A stretch of 64,000 nt of DNA from Epiperipatus broadwayi (lineage: Eukaryota > Onychophora > Udeonychophora > Euonychophora > Peripatidae): NCBI GenBank assembly GCA_028023455.1, contig JAQFVV010012507.1:618001-682000 (forward strand), written 5' to 3'. The notes under the pieces are model-generated. The model was not told the origin of the DNA. It saw only the letters and a program-made list of their open reading frames with translations, and searched no databases. Shown here in pieces: positions 36,920 to 49,272 of this stretch; position 1 is the first letter of the stretch, and each line of letters begins with the position of its first letter. The position numbers were made by a program, and so were the translations under genes.

Positions 36920-37690
36920 GAAATGTATTCTAATGAATTGTTAGATGTTGGATATAATTATGATCATATTTATTATACTATTAAAAAAATTTTAATTTGA
37001 AATATAAATACAAAAATAAAAATAAGATTAATAATGATGGTAATTCTTCTGATAATAAAATATGGATATCAGTGCCATATATTTTGAATCAATAGGCAAG
37101 TTTCATAAGGAAAATTTATAAAGGTATATGTGGCATTGCATTTTAGGCACCCCCTACATTAAATAAATTAATAAATAACTATGAAGATAAAACCTTATTT
37201 ACAAATAAAAATTGTATCATTTATAAATTGATGTGTAGATATGGTGGTGTATATATAGGTGAGTCAAGATGCACATTGGAGAAAAGAACAAAAAAGCACT
37301 TGTTGCTATTAAAAAGATTTAAAAATATGAAACAAAATTCTAAAGATAATGATAATTTATCAGCTTCTGTTTTTCATGACCATAATAAATCATGTATATA
37401 TGGTTTTGGTTTCAATTTATAATAACGTAAAAATATTGCAAACTAAAGGAAATAATAATAATAAAAAATCAAGGAAGCTATGTTAATATATAAATACAAG
37501 CAAGACTTAATCAATAGGCAGGTGACAAATGTTAAGATCATAGAATTATGGGAAAGTTGACCTTTCAAAATATTAGTTGACAAAGACTATGAGGATAGTT
37601 GAAAGCACTCTAAAGTGACATTTATATTTTTGTTCTTTTTAACAAATTTTAATTACTGCATTTTCCATTATTTATTTATAAGTATATATA
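36920..37690 (+). pseudogene. Penelope-like element B, plus strand: GIY-YIG endonuclease part
   Basis: PLE sequence from the linker after the reverse transcriptase (NELLDVGYNYDHIYYTI) to the 3' end. The best frame (37228-37422) carries the endonuclease signature GGVYIGESR followed by LEKRTKKH, then NLSASVFHDHNKSC and GFGFNL. GIY-YIG enzymes of PLEs nick the target DNA to prime reverse transcription. Stops at about 36997, 37095 and 37147 and a frameshift near 37420 make this a relic. The reverse transcriptase is absent. The 3' tail runs to about 37690. Confidence 0.85.
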
Positions 37691-38615
37691 TATAACTTAT
37701 TATTTGGCTGTTGAAGACCACAACATCCTAATCATTATTAAATGCAAAATGTATTACTTGGTAGCCATCATTTATTGTTTCCTTTAGTTTTAAATACCTT
37801 CAATATATTTCATTCTTTAATAGTTTCTCTTTAAGTTTTCTAATTTTATGATATTCTTGAAAAGCACCAAATTCAAGTTTTTTAGGCTAACTCTAAATCA
37901 CATAGAGTTCTGTATTTACCCAACACTGATAAATTATTCCAAATGTCCAAATATCAGAATAAGTATTAGAGAAAAGAATGTGATGGTTTCAATTGCCTTT
38001 TATACAGCAATTTTACTACCAGTAATATCAAAAGTACACTAAGATAATAAATATTCATATAAAACCTATTAAATCTGATCTAAAACTTATTTTGTGTTGA
38101 TACTGGCAAAGGCTACTTTCATCCAGCACAAAAATTATTCCTATGTCTTTTTAACAATTGATATATTTTCCTCATCTTTCTTCAAATCCATTTAGTATCT
38201 ACAGCAGTGAATAAAATGGGAATCCTTTAAGAATGCTATCAGCTGGCCTCCAGAATTAGGTTTTTTATTGATTGTTATTTTTTTCTCTCTTCCTTTTGCA
38301 TCCAGGCTTAGACCTACAATGACAGAGTTAAATGAAGATGTAGAAGACTTTAATTAGGTTTTTGTAACAGAAAATATATATTGTAAGATTACAATGTTTC
38401 TATTAAACTCAATACAGAAAATGGTAGTAGATTAAAAGAAGTATTCCAAATCTAGACAGGCAAAAGTTTATAATAAAAAAAGTATTAGTTAGTTGCTATT
38501 TCCAATCTTCAAAAGCATTTTAACTCAAACCTAATAAGATCAATAGGAAAGAAGAGAGCTATTACAAAAAAAGCAATAACTTGCAAATAAATTTTTACTA
38601 AGAGAAGACAGAGTA
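37691..38615. other. Non-coding AT-rich stretch
   Basis: Nothing recognised. Confidence 0.45.
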
Positions 38616-38657
<42 letters not shown>

Positions 38658-38672
38658 TACTATAAATATTGT

Positions 38673-38708
<36 letters not shown>

Positions 38709-38715
38709 AACAATA
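38616..38715. repeat. Two adjacent (TA)n palindromes with unique stems
   Basis: GTATGAATATAT..ATATATTCATAC is followed at once by AAATATTGTTACATAT..ATATTGTAACAATATTT. Each is a TA run capped by a non-TA inverted repeat, so both could extrude as cruciforms. Confidence 0.8.
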
Positions 38716-38872
38716 TTTATCAATTAATATAAATATGTATTTGTAATTATTAAATTATTATAAAAGATATGTATTTGTAACTATAATTTGTAACTATATC
38801 AATTCATCATAGCATAGACAAAGAAAATATCAGCATTAAAGATTCTTGGTATTTATTTATATATTGGGGCAG
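38716..38872. other. Short non-coding gap
   Basis: Nothing recognised. Confidence 0.4.
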
Positions 38873-38939
38873 TCATTTAAACAGTAAAACATACTGGACA
38901 TTGTCATCTAATAAAATAATATTAAATATAGCAACTGAA

Positions 38940-39075
38940 TAAAAGTACCCACTGTGAGATTCCTGGAGTGCCTTATGCTTATCTCCATTACTAGGTTCTT
39001 CTAACAAAGAATCCTTCCTATCCTTCTTTCCAAATATATAAGACCATTCATGGTCATATGCACACACGGGTGCTA
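38940..39075 (-). other. Candidate exon of an unrecognised gene
   Basis: A minus-strand frame has unusually protein-like, charged composition for this window (DHEWSYIFGKKDRKDSLLEE, then PSNGDKHKALQESHS). It ends at a donor-like CACAGTGG/GTACTTTT near 38948 and is preceded by an AG near 39074. It has no in-frame ATG, which fits an internal exon. It lies on the same strand as the candidate at 21.3 kb, so both could belong to one gene with long introns, but nothing seen links them. A chance frame or a TE fragment is possible. Confidence 0.22.
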
Positions 39076-41079
39076 TTCATGACAACTTATAAAAAAATAT
39101 ATTTTATAAAACTAATATTATGAAGTTGGAAAGGGATGATATCACTCTTTATTCAGTTTAGCTAAGTACATGTGTTTTCCCATGAGCGCCACTAGATTGT
39201 TTTCAATCTAGATAAGTATCTATTTATAGTGTACTTGAGTTCAAACTCATTCAGTACATATTTATTACACATGACTTGGATGACTATTGAACAAAAATGG
39301 CATTCTTACATTTTATCTATATTGATAAAATTACAAGATCCCAATATTACCAAAGTTTATACTATAGATCAAAGATTCTTATAGACATTGCTAGCTCATT
39401 AGCGTATATTGATGAACAGACATGTATAATCCTATTAATGGCTTCCAAACAAGCATGTGAAGACCATTATTGATATTGATGGCCATTTAACTAGATTATT
39501 TATCACAATAAAGGTAATAATGATGATGATGATAATAATATCATAATAATGATAATAATAGTGATATCATAATAATGATTATAATAGTGATGATGATACC
39601 AGCCATGGCTTATCAATAAACTCACAACAATAAATTCATCTTTATAAACTTATAGGCATCTATTAAAATTATCATATTTCATACTGGGATTTAATAATAC
39701 TAATGGTGATGATTGATCATCATGAATCTCTTTGCATAATATTCAATTTTATATAAACCCCTATTTACTAAAATATATTCATTACGCTAAACATTAAATT
39801 TAATGATTATAATTTATTAATGATGATTGATGGCGATCATAACTTTTATATAGTATTATTTGAAACATTTTTTTAACTAATAACATGATATCCATCTTTG
39901 ATGAGGATGATCTAAATTCATGGACACAACACAATTTTAGCTTTCTATGTTGAACTATAATTACCCAAAATTTGGCTATTCTCAAGCATAATCCTTAAAT
40001 ACCCAAATATCAACATTCTAGTTTACCTATTATTTTGCGGACGCTTAATATTTGCAAGTGATTGCTCAATATATATGAATGGTAATACTTAATAACTGCG
40101 AGCAATGATGATGATTTAAAATGATAGAATTAAGACAAAAAACAAACAAACACAATATTCTTAATAATAACTCGGAAACCAATTAAGATATATAATTATA
40201 TTTTATTAACACTACTACTCTTTCTTTTCTTCTTTAAAGTCAAATCGACAATTAAATAAATGGCTTATTAATATAAAAATTCATATAAGTATAAGCAAAT
40301 AAACTTAATATATAGGTTTGTCACTTCTTGATATCTCAAAATAAGCTGACTTAAATCAATATTAAAAAAAAATACATATTCTATAAATGCTTATTTAAGA
40401 ATTTTCTTATCATATCATAAAATAAATTTCAGGTGTAACTTGTATATGTTATTTCATTTCCATTCAAATGTAATGCCCTATTTTTTAATTTACCATTTTA
40501 AACTAATCATATATAACCTATTCTTTGATGTGTTTGGATAAACAGTTACACATTCACGCATTCGGTAATGTTAACATATATGTTTAAAATGTATACCCAA
40601 AAATCACATATATAAAAATATCTTTTTCTTTTGCAACCTTATAGCGAAAGAAAATAAAATACATATATTAATTTTTAATATGCAACAAGATAAAATAAAA
40701 ATAAAAACATTATAAATGCATATATCTATAGGTTGCTCATTATCATTAACATCTGAAGAACAATTAAAAAAAAACATTTCAACATTACAATATATAATAA
40801 AAAAATAAAAAAAAATAATGAAAAATTTAAGTTTAAAGATTTAAATTATGTTTGTGCTATGTTGTGAGATATTGCAAATAACTATAGATAAACAAGTCTT
40901 TAATGTTTCTGTATCAAAAAAGAAAATTGCTTTGACCAGTAAATTAAGGTTTACTTTTAATAAGTAAAAGAATAAAATCGGTTAAAGAAAGTTCATATTT
41001 ACCCATCTACTTTTTACTTCTTATTAATGTCCTGAATTTGAATTTTAGACTGCTTTTCTTTGCTCACCAACAACAACAA
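39076..41079. other. Non-coding stretch with a GAT/AAT-rich patch
   Basis: No gene recognised. About 39505-39600 is a degenerate (GAT)n/(AATAAT)n patch built of ATAATGATAATAATAGTGAT-like repeats. Confidence 0.45.
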
Positions 41080-41300
41080 CAAAAAAAAAAGTTATTGCAG
41101 ATACTTTTAAGATAATGCTGAATCAATTGACTTTGCTTGTTTCTTCAATTCCATTATTATTCACTGTTGATTGGCTTCCTTCTACCATTTAAAAAAAAGT
41201 TATTATAAGTACTTTGAATAAGTAGGTACCGGTGGATTTGCTTGTTTCTCTTCTTTAAAAAAATAATTGCTGTCGACACTTTAGATGATTGAGGTAAATC
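41080..41300. repeat. Degenerate tandem repeat, two to three copies
   Basis: AAAAAAAGTTATT recurs at about 41083 and 41194, and AAAAAATAATTGCTG at 41258. Each is followed by a T/A-rich stretch, and the first two then by TTTGCTTGTTTCT(T/C)C. The units resemble, loosely, the 69-bp repeat at 21.7 kb, which shares TTGAC..TGCTT.(T/C)TCTTC. Confidence 0.4.
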
Positions 41301-44300
41301 AACAAAAATTTGATTTATGGCTTCAAACTTGGTTCTACATGGCTGTTATGGATTTTCTCTTCCTCCTATTTCCTCTTCTCCATTCATTTGAAGGCAAGCC
41401 AGGAATTAGAAACAAAGCATTCCATATAGCTTGTGTGGTTGGCTTCAAAATCTGTCATTTTTGTTGGTTATTACTGAATACATGACTTCATAGACAGATC
41501 AGCGATTTTTGACTCATTCTGTATTAATCAGGAAGCAGAAAAAATGGTTTAGCAATGCAGAGGCATTGTATTTTGCATAACCAAATATGTTAATATCATT
41601 TTTTATAATCATTACTAACTTATAATAAATTCAATCCTGTTCCATTTCTCTCCTCTTCTTTTATATTGCTGGAAATTGCTTTATATAAACGCACATTTCA
41701 TTTGCTCCTTTTTTTTCAACTTTCAAAGAGTGAGAAAAAAAAATTAAAGCGTTTGCTTACATTTCTGCTTAAGAATAATAACAAGGAAGGACCAACTGAG
41801 TTGAGTCTCAAAATAATAATCATAATTTGAGTGACTCTCACTCTAAAAAAATTTAAGACTAACTGATCATCTCTTTTAAAAATTTTAAGACTGACTCTTC
41901 TCTTTAAAAAAATTTATAACTGACTGATTAAAAAAATTGTTTTAATCGTTTATATCGCGAATTTCAACTAAAGAAAAAAAAACATCTGGAAATCTTTATC
42001 TTAAAAGAAAATCAAAGCTTCACAAGTTTGACTTAAAATTGATGCTATCGTTATCTACATCAAAGCACCTCTTTTGTAAAAATAATTTTAAGATACAGAT
42101 AACAACAAAGCTGGCCATCTATAGCCATCAGAAATAAGTGTAAAAGCATCTTTGTGTTTGTACAGATCTATTCATTGTTTCACACGTGTACAATTTTTAT
42201 CTCCTAATCTAACAATTTTACACCTTTCTGATTTACTCTCTTTTAACAAAATGAAAGTTAAATAAATTTAACACATATTATTTAATAATAAAAAATATTA
42301 TATAATAAATCACAAAAAGTACTGCTTATTCATAATAATAAATCTATACATATAAATCTCTGTATGTATAAAAGAATAAATTTTTTTTTTTTTTTAAATA
42401 ATTGAATACTGTATGTATATGTACAATATATATATATATATATACAAGTAATAAAAAGTTATCCCTATAAAATAGCAACAAAAAAAATTAATAATAACAT
42501 GAAAAAATATGATTAAAGTGGCAAAGAAAAATTTAAATAAAACAAAATACGAAGGGGGAAAGGTTTGTTTTAGTAACACAAAAAATAGTTTTATTACTAA
42601 AAAGAGAGATTCATCATAAAATAATATGCAAACGAATTATAGAAATAATTATATTGTAATAAAAAAATATAAAGTAGCTTCCACAGTTATGCAAATCTAT
42701 TTGCAACTTGAAGTATTTGAGGTTAAATATATAAGGAATAAAAAGCCCCAGGACATGATGTAATTATAAGATATATATTTTAAGTAAAAGAATAAATTGA
42801 AGTAAATCTATATACCAAATATCTAAATAATAAAAATAGACAAAATAATAGGAAAATGTGGTATTCATATTTAATAAAGGAGAGTTAAAAATAAGAAAAT
42901 TTTTATATGTTTTCACTTCTATATAAAGTCTTTACTAAAAGTGATTAATAGCACATTAGATCTAATATAAAAATAAAGGAATGCTAATAAAAATATGTGA
43001 GCATAAAAAATGCATTTGATTTTATAGGTATTTATATGATTAATGCTATGGAATATCAAACAGAATCACAATTGATTTTTGTCAATTATTAAAGAATATT
43101 TATCAAAATGTAATTATAAAGAACTCTGAATTATATACATTTTCATTTGAGATGGTTATTTATCTATCTGTTTATCTACCTATCTACTTCTCTCTCTATT
43201 TATTTTCTATAGAGTTTACTTTAGAATGACTTCAGCTATCTAATATTGTTTAATAATTTTACTAAAAGTATTTAATGTATTAAAATTAATAGCTAAAAAA
43301 TAACAATACTTGGAGATTATTTAAATATTTAAATTTCTCTGATGATGTAAATTGCTTTTTTATATAATTATACAGAATTTCAAGAAATGTCACAACAGCT
43401 ATCAGGTAGTAGAAGAAAATAGGATTGGAATGCTTATTAAACAAACCCAAGTATTTTCAATATATTTACTAGTAGTAACAAATTAGAAGATATAAAGACA
43501 AAGCAGTCCTACCATTAGAAACTCTTCAATAATTCTTTATAAAAGAACAGTGAACATTAAGATGACTAGATGATAAATGTTTGAGTGCTTTTACATTCTT
43601 GTTTTACCATTTTAGCAAAGTATAACAATATTGGATATATCTGGATAGCTATGAGCCAGGTGTCTAAAAAAAATAAGATTGAGCCTTTTAAAAATATTTT
43701 TTAGAAGTTGAGTTAGAGTCAAATCCTTGATCACAGATATAAAGTTGATGTAAAAGATTATAAATATATTACTTGGTTTATTAATACAATAAAAATAAAA
43801 CCATAAAATGAAATATGGCTGGATTACTTCTCTTGAAAATATTATTTTAAAAAATTATATTTATGAACTAGAAAAATGAAATCTTTAACCAAATATGTTT
43901 TGCTATTATTTGTTTATAGTTATAAAACTTGAATGCTAAATAGCAGAAGTATCACACAGTAAAATAGAAAGAAATATATGCTGTTAGTAATAAAAAGGTA
44001 TTAAGAGTGAAATACATTATTGAAAATTAGAAATGATTTATATTATTGATAAAATTACATAGACTATCTTTTCTGTATGAATGTCCAAAACATACATTTA
44101 AGTAAATATTATTGATTCAATTAAGAGAGTAAAGGAGAATTAAGTAAGGTTTAACACTAAAAGAGATGATAACAGATAGACAAATGAAGTTTTTAAACTG
44201 GATCCCAAAAGATTATATGAGATATATAAGAAAATCACAGCTGAGATACACTCCTGTAATAAAAAAAAGTTCTGGAATAATGTGGAGAACAGAGGTATGG

Positions 44301-44935
44301 AACTGAAAAACTGGATGAAAATAATAATATATATATATATAAAATTCGATTTTTAAAAGAAAAATATTAAATTTATATATAATTTAATGGTTTCTACACG
44401 AAAATAAAATCTTACTTAACTTATTATTAAATATTTAAGAAGTTTAAAAATTTTATCAAAAGTAAATTTAGAATGTGTCAATTTATTGTTGTTTAACTCT
44501 TTAAACATATATGTTTTTAACAATACTGTCAAAATATGTAATTTCTTATAAGAAAACTAAATTCAGATTGAAACTGAAAAGAAGTTATATTTTAGCTCAA
44601 GGGAAAACGTTAAAAACTTAGCTGTTTTTAAATATTTGTCATAAAGCTTTTCATAGGTAAAACTAACAAAATAATATTTTTTTTAAATAGTAATTCTTTA
44701 TTAAAGTATTTAATAGGATGCAAAAAATATTGACATTTTAAAAGACATATGGTTGTTAAAAAATAAAACACGTTTAATAAATGCGGGCGTAAAATTTTAA
44801 AAAGGTATATATAATTTTTTAAATATATTATGAAATTTATTTATAATAAAAAAAAAACGAAAATATATATCGTTATCTATAATGTTATGTTTAAAACATA
44901 GTATATTTTGGTCATTATCATCCATTATGATAATC
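41301..44935. other. Non-coding AT-rich stretch
   Basis: No element or RNA gene recognised. A 66-codon frame at 41285-41485 contains a hydrophobic stretch but no family motif. Confidence 0.45.
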
Positions 44936-45558
44936 AAATATAGGGGATTTGAACTCAGACTTTCACACGACCCTCAACTATCCACGCTATTTCATACTGC
45001 AGACATACTTGATCACACACATGTCGAAAAGATAAGCAATCACCAATATAGGTAAAATTAAGTAGCTAACAGGTTTCTCTGGGCATAATTGCTGAGAGAT
45101 TCTTGACTTCGTTTAAGAAGAATCTACAGTACATCACATCACATCAACAACACATGATCATTATCATTTCCACACATATATACAATCAATGCTCAGATTA
45201 TATTAGGATAGCCAATTTTCATATTTTAATGGACAGACTCCACCCCACAAATCTTCAGCCATCCATTTCATTGAAAATCTGATGATTGGTGCCAACCTTC
45301 TCATGCTACCTATGTTGACCATACATCACTCTGACTCTTCATGTACATGACATAATCCATTTACATACATATGCGAGGGATTCACCTCACAACTCTTCAG
45401 CCATCCGTTTCATTGAAAATCTGATGATGGAACATTCAAAGCCCACATTGGTGCCAACCTTCTCATCCAACCCATGTTGGCCATAAATCACTCTGACCCC
45501 TCATGTACAGGACATAATCCATTTATATAAATATACAAGGAATGGGCTGCCTATCCCT
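44936..45558 (-). repeat. Left arm of foldback-like repeat copy 2
   Basis: The reverse complement matches 53546-53960 and the copy-1 arms. The outer end carries GATTTGAACTCAGAC, the same B-box-like word as copy 1. Two irregularities: about 45090-45160 is foreign and matches the pogo-like element interior (35480-35530, inverted), and an inner segment of roughly 150 bp is present twice in tandem (about 45236-45366 and 45372-45530). Confidence 0.75.
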
Positions 45559-45650
45559 CATATATATATATATATAATATTACAAATCGATGTCTGTATT
45601 TCTTCTAAATATATATATATATATATTATAATAATATTACAAATCGATGT
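45559..45650. repeat. Tandem duplication of the PLE 3' terminus with (TA)n
   Basis: AATATTACAAATCGATGTCT followed by GTATTTCTTC occurs twice (45577 and 45637), each preceded by a TA run. The word is the minus-strand 3' terminus of the neighbouring PLE. Confidence 0.8.
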
Positions 45651-45825
45651 CTGTATTTCTTCAAAATAATATACGTAAATTTATAAATAAATATTTGAAA
45701 ATACAGTACTTAATAGTTTATAAAAAATATATGTATAACTGTCACTTAGAAGCGCTTTCAACTAACTTGTAGCTTTGTCAACTATCACTTTTAAAATATG
45801 TCAGCTTTCCCATAATTCCACTATG

Positions 45826-46536
45826 TCAATCTTCCCATAATTCTGTGATCGTAACATTTTCTGCTTGCCTATTAATTAAATCTTGCTTATATTTATAAAT
45901 TAACATTGCCTCTTTAATTTTCCTTTTATTATTATTTCCTTCAGTTTCCAATATTTTTACATTGTTATAATTAAAATCAAAACCATATACACATGTTTTA
46001 TTATGGTCATAAAAAACAGAAGCTGATAAAGTATCATTATTTTTAAAATTTTGTCTTGTATTTTGAACCCTTTTAAATAATAACATGTGCTTTTTTGTTC
46101 TTTTTTCCAATTTGCACCTCAATTCACCTATATATTTACTGCCACACCCTACATGTCCATTTGTAAGTGATACAATTTTATTTATCAATAGAGTTTTATC
46201 TTTTGAATTGTTTATTAATTTATTTAATGTAGGTGGTGCATAAAATGCAATATCATATATTCCTTTATAAATTTTCTTAATGAAACTTGCCTGTTGATTT
46301 GAAATATATGGTATTGATATCCATAGTTTTTTATCAGAAGAATTAACATTATTATTAATATTTTTATATTTAGAAGCAAAATTTTTAATAGTATAATAAA
46401 CACAATCATAATTGTATCCAACATTTAACAATTCATTATAATAAATTTCAATATTTTTAGTTTTATCTGATGCATATTTACAAAGGTTATCATTTCTAAA
46501 TAAAAAGGATTTCAAACCTGCCATTTTATGTGACAT
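45826..46536 (-). pseudogene. PLE C: RT C-terminus, linker and GIY-YIG endonuclease
   Basis: The 236-codon frame starts MSHKMAGLKSFLFRNDNLCK, which continues the RT protein rather than being a true start. Residues about 30-115 form the linker (NELLNVGYNYDCVYYTIKNF; the plus-strand copy continues from this point after the Gypsy insertion). The GIY-YIG core is VGCGSKYIGELR at about 128-139, followed by LEKRTKKH, DTLSASVFYDHNKTC and VYGFDFN. The residues just before it (KIVSLTNGH) differ from CIIYKWTC in the other copy, showing a compensated frameshift that removes the usual aromatic/Cys context. The enzyme would nick target DNA for PLE insertion. Confidence 0.85.
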
Positions 46537-46574
46537 TGCTACTTTTGATTCATATGGAATATATCCTCTTTTTG

Positions 46575-47039
46575 CTATTGGTTTAGTGTCATATAGTAAT
46601 CCAGTTTATCTTTGTTTCTAGTTATCTTGAGATCTAAAAATTGAACACTCATTGAATTTTCATCTGTTTTAATTGACTTTAAGCCCTTTATATTATTTAA
46701 TTCATTAAACAGATCATTAATAGCATTTGGTTTTCCACAAACAAAAACATCATCAACATATCGATTGTATAAAATAATCTCTCTCTGATAATTTTCCTTT
46801 TTTAAAATATTTTCTTCATATGTAGATATAACAAAATTACATATTTGGGCAACTGTAGGAAGGCCCATCGGCCATCCATTATTCATTTTATAAAATTCGT
46901 GCTTAAAAATTGCATAAATGTTTTTATCAATAAAGTTTAATGTTTCAACAATAAATTGTATTATTTTAACGTTAACATTTTTTAACTTCAATGCATTATT
47001 AATTATTTCAATAGAAGTCATTCTGTCAATTGATCCGTA
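46575..47039 (-). pseudogene. PLE C: reverse transcriptase, palm part
   Basis: The frame carries WPMGLPTVAQICNFVIST (motif B region), then YNRYVDDVFVCGKP with the YVDD catalytic motif C (46749-46760), GLKSIKTDENSMSVQFLDLK and an early end at residue 148. Reverse transcriptases of this kind make PLE DNA at the nicked target. Motif A (LDVSEMY in the copy at 60.8 kb) is lost: the sequence starts two codons past it. A one-base deletion ends the frame prematurely. Confidence 0.88.
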
Positions 47040-47360
47040 ATTTTGATATCTAATTTTGTTACATCTACATATGAAGAAAATATTTTAAAAAAGGAAAATT
47101 ATCAGAGAGAGATTATTTTATACTATCGATATGTTGATGATGTTTTTGTTTGTGGAAAGCCAAATGCTATTAATGATCTGTTTAATAAATTAAATAATAT
47201 AAAGGGCTTAAAGTGGATTAAAACAGATGAAAATTCAATGAGTGTTCAATTTTAGATCTCAAGATAACTAGAAACAAAGATAAACTGGATTACTATATGG
47301 CTCTTAAACCAATAGCAAAAAGAGGATATATTCCATATGAATCAAAAGTACCAATGTCAC
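47040..47360 (+). pseudogene. Penelope-like element D (plus strand), RT fragment
   Basis: The same RT region as element C, in opposite orientation: YEENILKKENYQREIILYYR, then YVDDVFVCGKP (YVDD at 47130-47141), with a frameshift near 47254. It ends at CCAATGTCAC, where the Gypsy 3' LTR starts. It begins later than element C, just before motif C, so the palindrome is not symmetric at its centre. Similarity to C is very high. Confidence 0.88.
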
Positions 47361-47918
47361 TGCTGTGTCCAGAGGGAGTTTTAACTCAGCTGTGGTAGCA
47401 TAAAGAAATAAATATAAAACTAGGTAAAAGTAATAAAATATTAGTTTAATTATTAATACAATAGACATAAACAGACCTGCATACACGTATAACTAAGATT
47501 GATAACACATCCTTTAATTAGAATTTGCAATGAATATAAAATATATAATTCAGCATTTAGCAAAAAGCACATTATACGTAGTTATTAGTTTACTGAACTT
47601 AGAAGTGTCTTATTCTTTCTCATATAGTCCACTTACGTAGAAATAGTAGTAAGAACTTCAGGAGTGATTCCCAATTTAGTATTTCTCTTTAGTAGGTTCT
47701 ATAACTGTAACCATAATTTCAGTTTGTTAAATAAAAGACCGCTCTCTTATTAACCTTTTTTAGAACAGAAGCGTAACTATAGAAACCAAACATTATTACT
47801 GTACAGAATCCACTAGAAGCTCTTCAAACGACTTCTCGTTTAATTAATACAGTTAATTTACTTTAACTTTATTAAAGTACGTATATATATATATATATAT
47901 ATGTTTATACATTACACA
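47361..47918 (-). repeat. 3' LTR of the Gypsy element
   Basis: 558 bp, beginning TGTGTAATG on the minus strand after the polypurine tract and ending ..CAGCA. It matches 51904-52391 closely. It has about 43 bases (near 47430-47472) missing from the other LTR. Confidence 0.88.
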
Positions 47919-47932
47919 TATCTCCCCCTACT
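47919..47932 (-). promoter_or_regulatory. Polypurine tract of the Gypsy element
   Basis: On the minus strand AGTAGGGGGAGATA directly precedes the LTR start TGTGTAATG, the typical plus-strand priming site. Confidence 0.8.
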
Positions 47933-48052
47933 CTAGAAAATAATCATTAAATTTAGCTGGTTTCTTCCGGATTCTTTGACTTCGGGAATAAGATCAATCA
48001 TTTTACTAGAGTCACCTGGGTCAGGTTCTGCATTGTCATCTTTTGGCATCAT

Positions 48053-48670
48053 TCAGTTTTCAGGTAATAATTTCTCTTGTGTTAAGGGAGGCAGATTATC
48101 TAGCTCTGCTCTAGGCAATAAGTCCCATTGAGTTTCCTTTTTAACAGATTCTTTTTTGTCCATGTTGGTCATAGTAAATCTTTTTCTCAAATGATTAATA
48201 TGATGTCTTATAAGTAATCCATTATCAAGTTTTATTAATCGTATAACTTCAGATATACTATTGGTAATAATCCCTGATATCCAAATCCTTTTTAAATAGT
48301 CACAAAGCCATACATTTTCACCAATCATGAATCTTTGGGGAGTAGAACAATGGGTTTCTATTGTTTTCTTTGTTTTTGGTAGTAATTTAGATAGATGTGT
48401 CTGACATGTTCTATTAAACAACAACTCTGCTGGTGATCTTCCTTTAATCGCAATAGGCAGGAAATGTTGATAAAACATGTTATCAACTAGTTCTTCATCT
48501 ATGTTAAGTGCTTTACTTTTCTTCAAACTTGATTTCAAATTTTGAACTGCCTTTTCTGCAAGTCCATTTGAAGCTGGATGATAAACTGGCATTAGAATGT
48601 GATGAATACCTTTTTCTGCCAAATATGATTCAAAATCAGTAGATGTAAATGCAGTATCATTATCAGACAC
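48053..48670 (-). pseudogene. pol: Gypsy integrase, catalytic core second half and C-terminal module
   Basis: Begins MSDNDTAFTSTDF, holding the second catalytic Asp of the D,D-35-E triad (usual SDNG is SDND here). YHPASNGLAEKAVQNLKSSL follows with the catalytic Glu in NGLAEK. After a helical stretch comes a GPY/F-like module: GENVWLCDY ... LDNGLLIRHHINHLRKR. Integrase inserts the element's DNA into the chromosome. This frame is cut from the first half at 48680-48750 by a stop and frameshift, so a working enzyme is not encoded. The Asp and Glu themselves are intact. Confidence 0.9.
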
Positions 48671-48744
48671 TAATGTCTATGGATAACAATGGGTTGCAAA
48701 AATCTCTTGTAAAGCTTTAATCATACATCTAGTGCTTGTAGTCC

Positions 48745-49062
48745 TTACACTCTATACTCGACCCATTTACTGTAAGAATCTATTGCTACTAAAATTAAAT
48801 ATCCATTTACAGGTCCAGCAAAATCTATATGTATTATTTCCCAGGGTGTTTTAGCCTCCACCCAGGGTTTAAACATTTTACTCAGCAAATTTGCTCCAAC
48901 CTGACAATCGTGATACAGTTTTACAGTTCTTTCAATATCTTGATCAACATGCGGCCACCAAACATAGGAATGTGCAAGAGCTTTCATGCCTGGGTGACCA
49001 GCATGCAACATTTTTAACACTTGTTGGCATCCCTCTAGTGGTATAAATACATGATCATTCAT
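48745..49062 (-). pseudogene. pol: Gypsy integrase, zinc-binding domain and start of core
   Basis: Contains LHAGHPGMKALAHSYVWWPH and then IERTVKLYHDCQ. The family's HHCC zinc finger is H-x3-H ... C-x2-C; the first Cys is Tyr here (KLYHDC), so the finger is damaged. The core begins WEIIHIDFAGPVNG with the first catalytic Asp in HIDFAG, then VAIDSYSKWVE. The frame is lost after residue 105. Confidence 0.9.
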
Positions 49063-49272
49063 AACTATGCAATCATTACATATATATAGTGAATGATGTG
49101 CATTCCAGATTGCTATAGTTACATAGTTTGGCCGACTATTTGGCCATCCATTTCATACCCAGATTTTTAATTGTCGGCAACCAGGATCTTTTACAGTCCA
49201 TTTAGAAATTTTTACACTATCTAGATTATCAGTTAATTTGATAATTTCCAATAAATTAACTTCAACAAATTT
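49063..49272 (-). pseudogene. pol: Linker between RNase H and integrase
   Basis: About 200 bases continue the polyprotein in broken frames (for example a DPGCRQ-like segment near 49160). Stops and frameshifts prevent a clean translation. Confidence 0.55.

Larger units (their letters stand above)
45590..47039 (-). mobile_element. Penelope-like element C (minus strand), 5'-truncated
   Basis: It contains reverse transcriptase from just after motif A to the end, then the GIY-YIG endonuclease and the 3' tail. It is cut off at about 47039, where a second copy begins on the opposite strand. One missing base near 46573 separates the RT and endonuclease frames compared with the copy at 47.3 kb. Confidence 0.9.
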
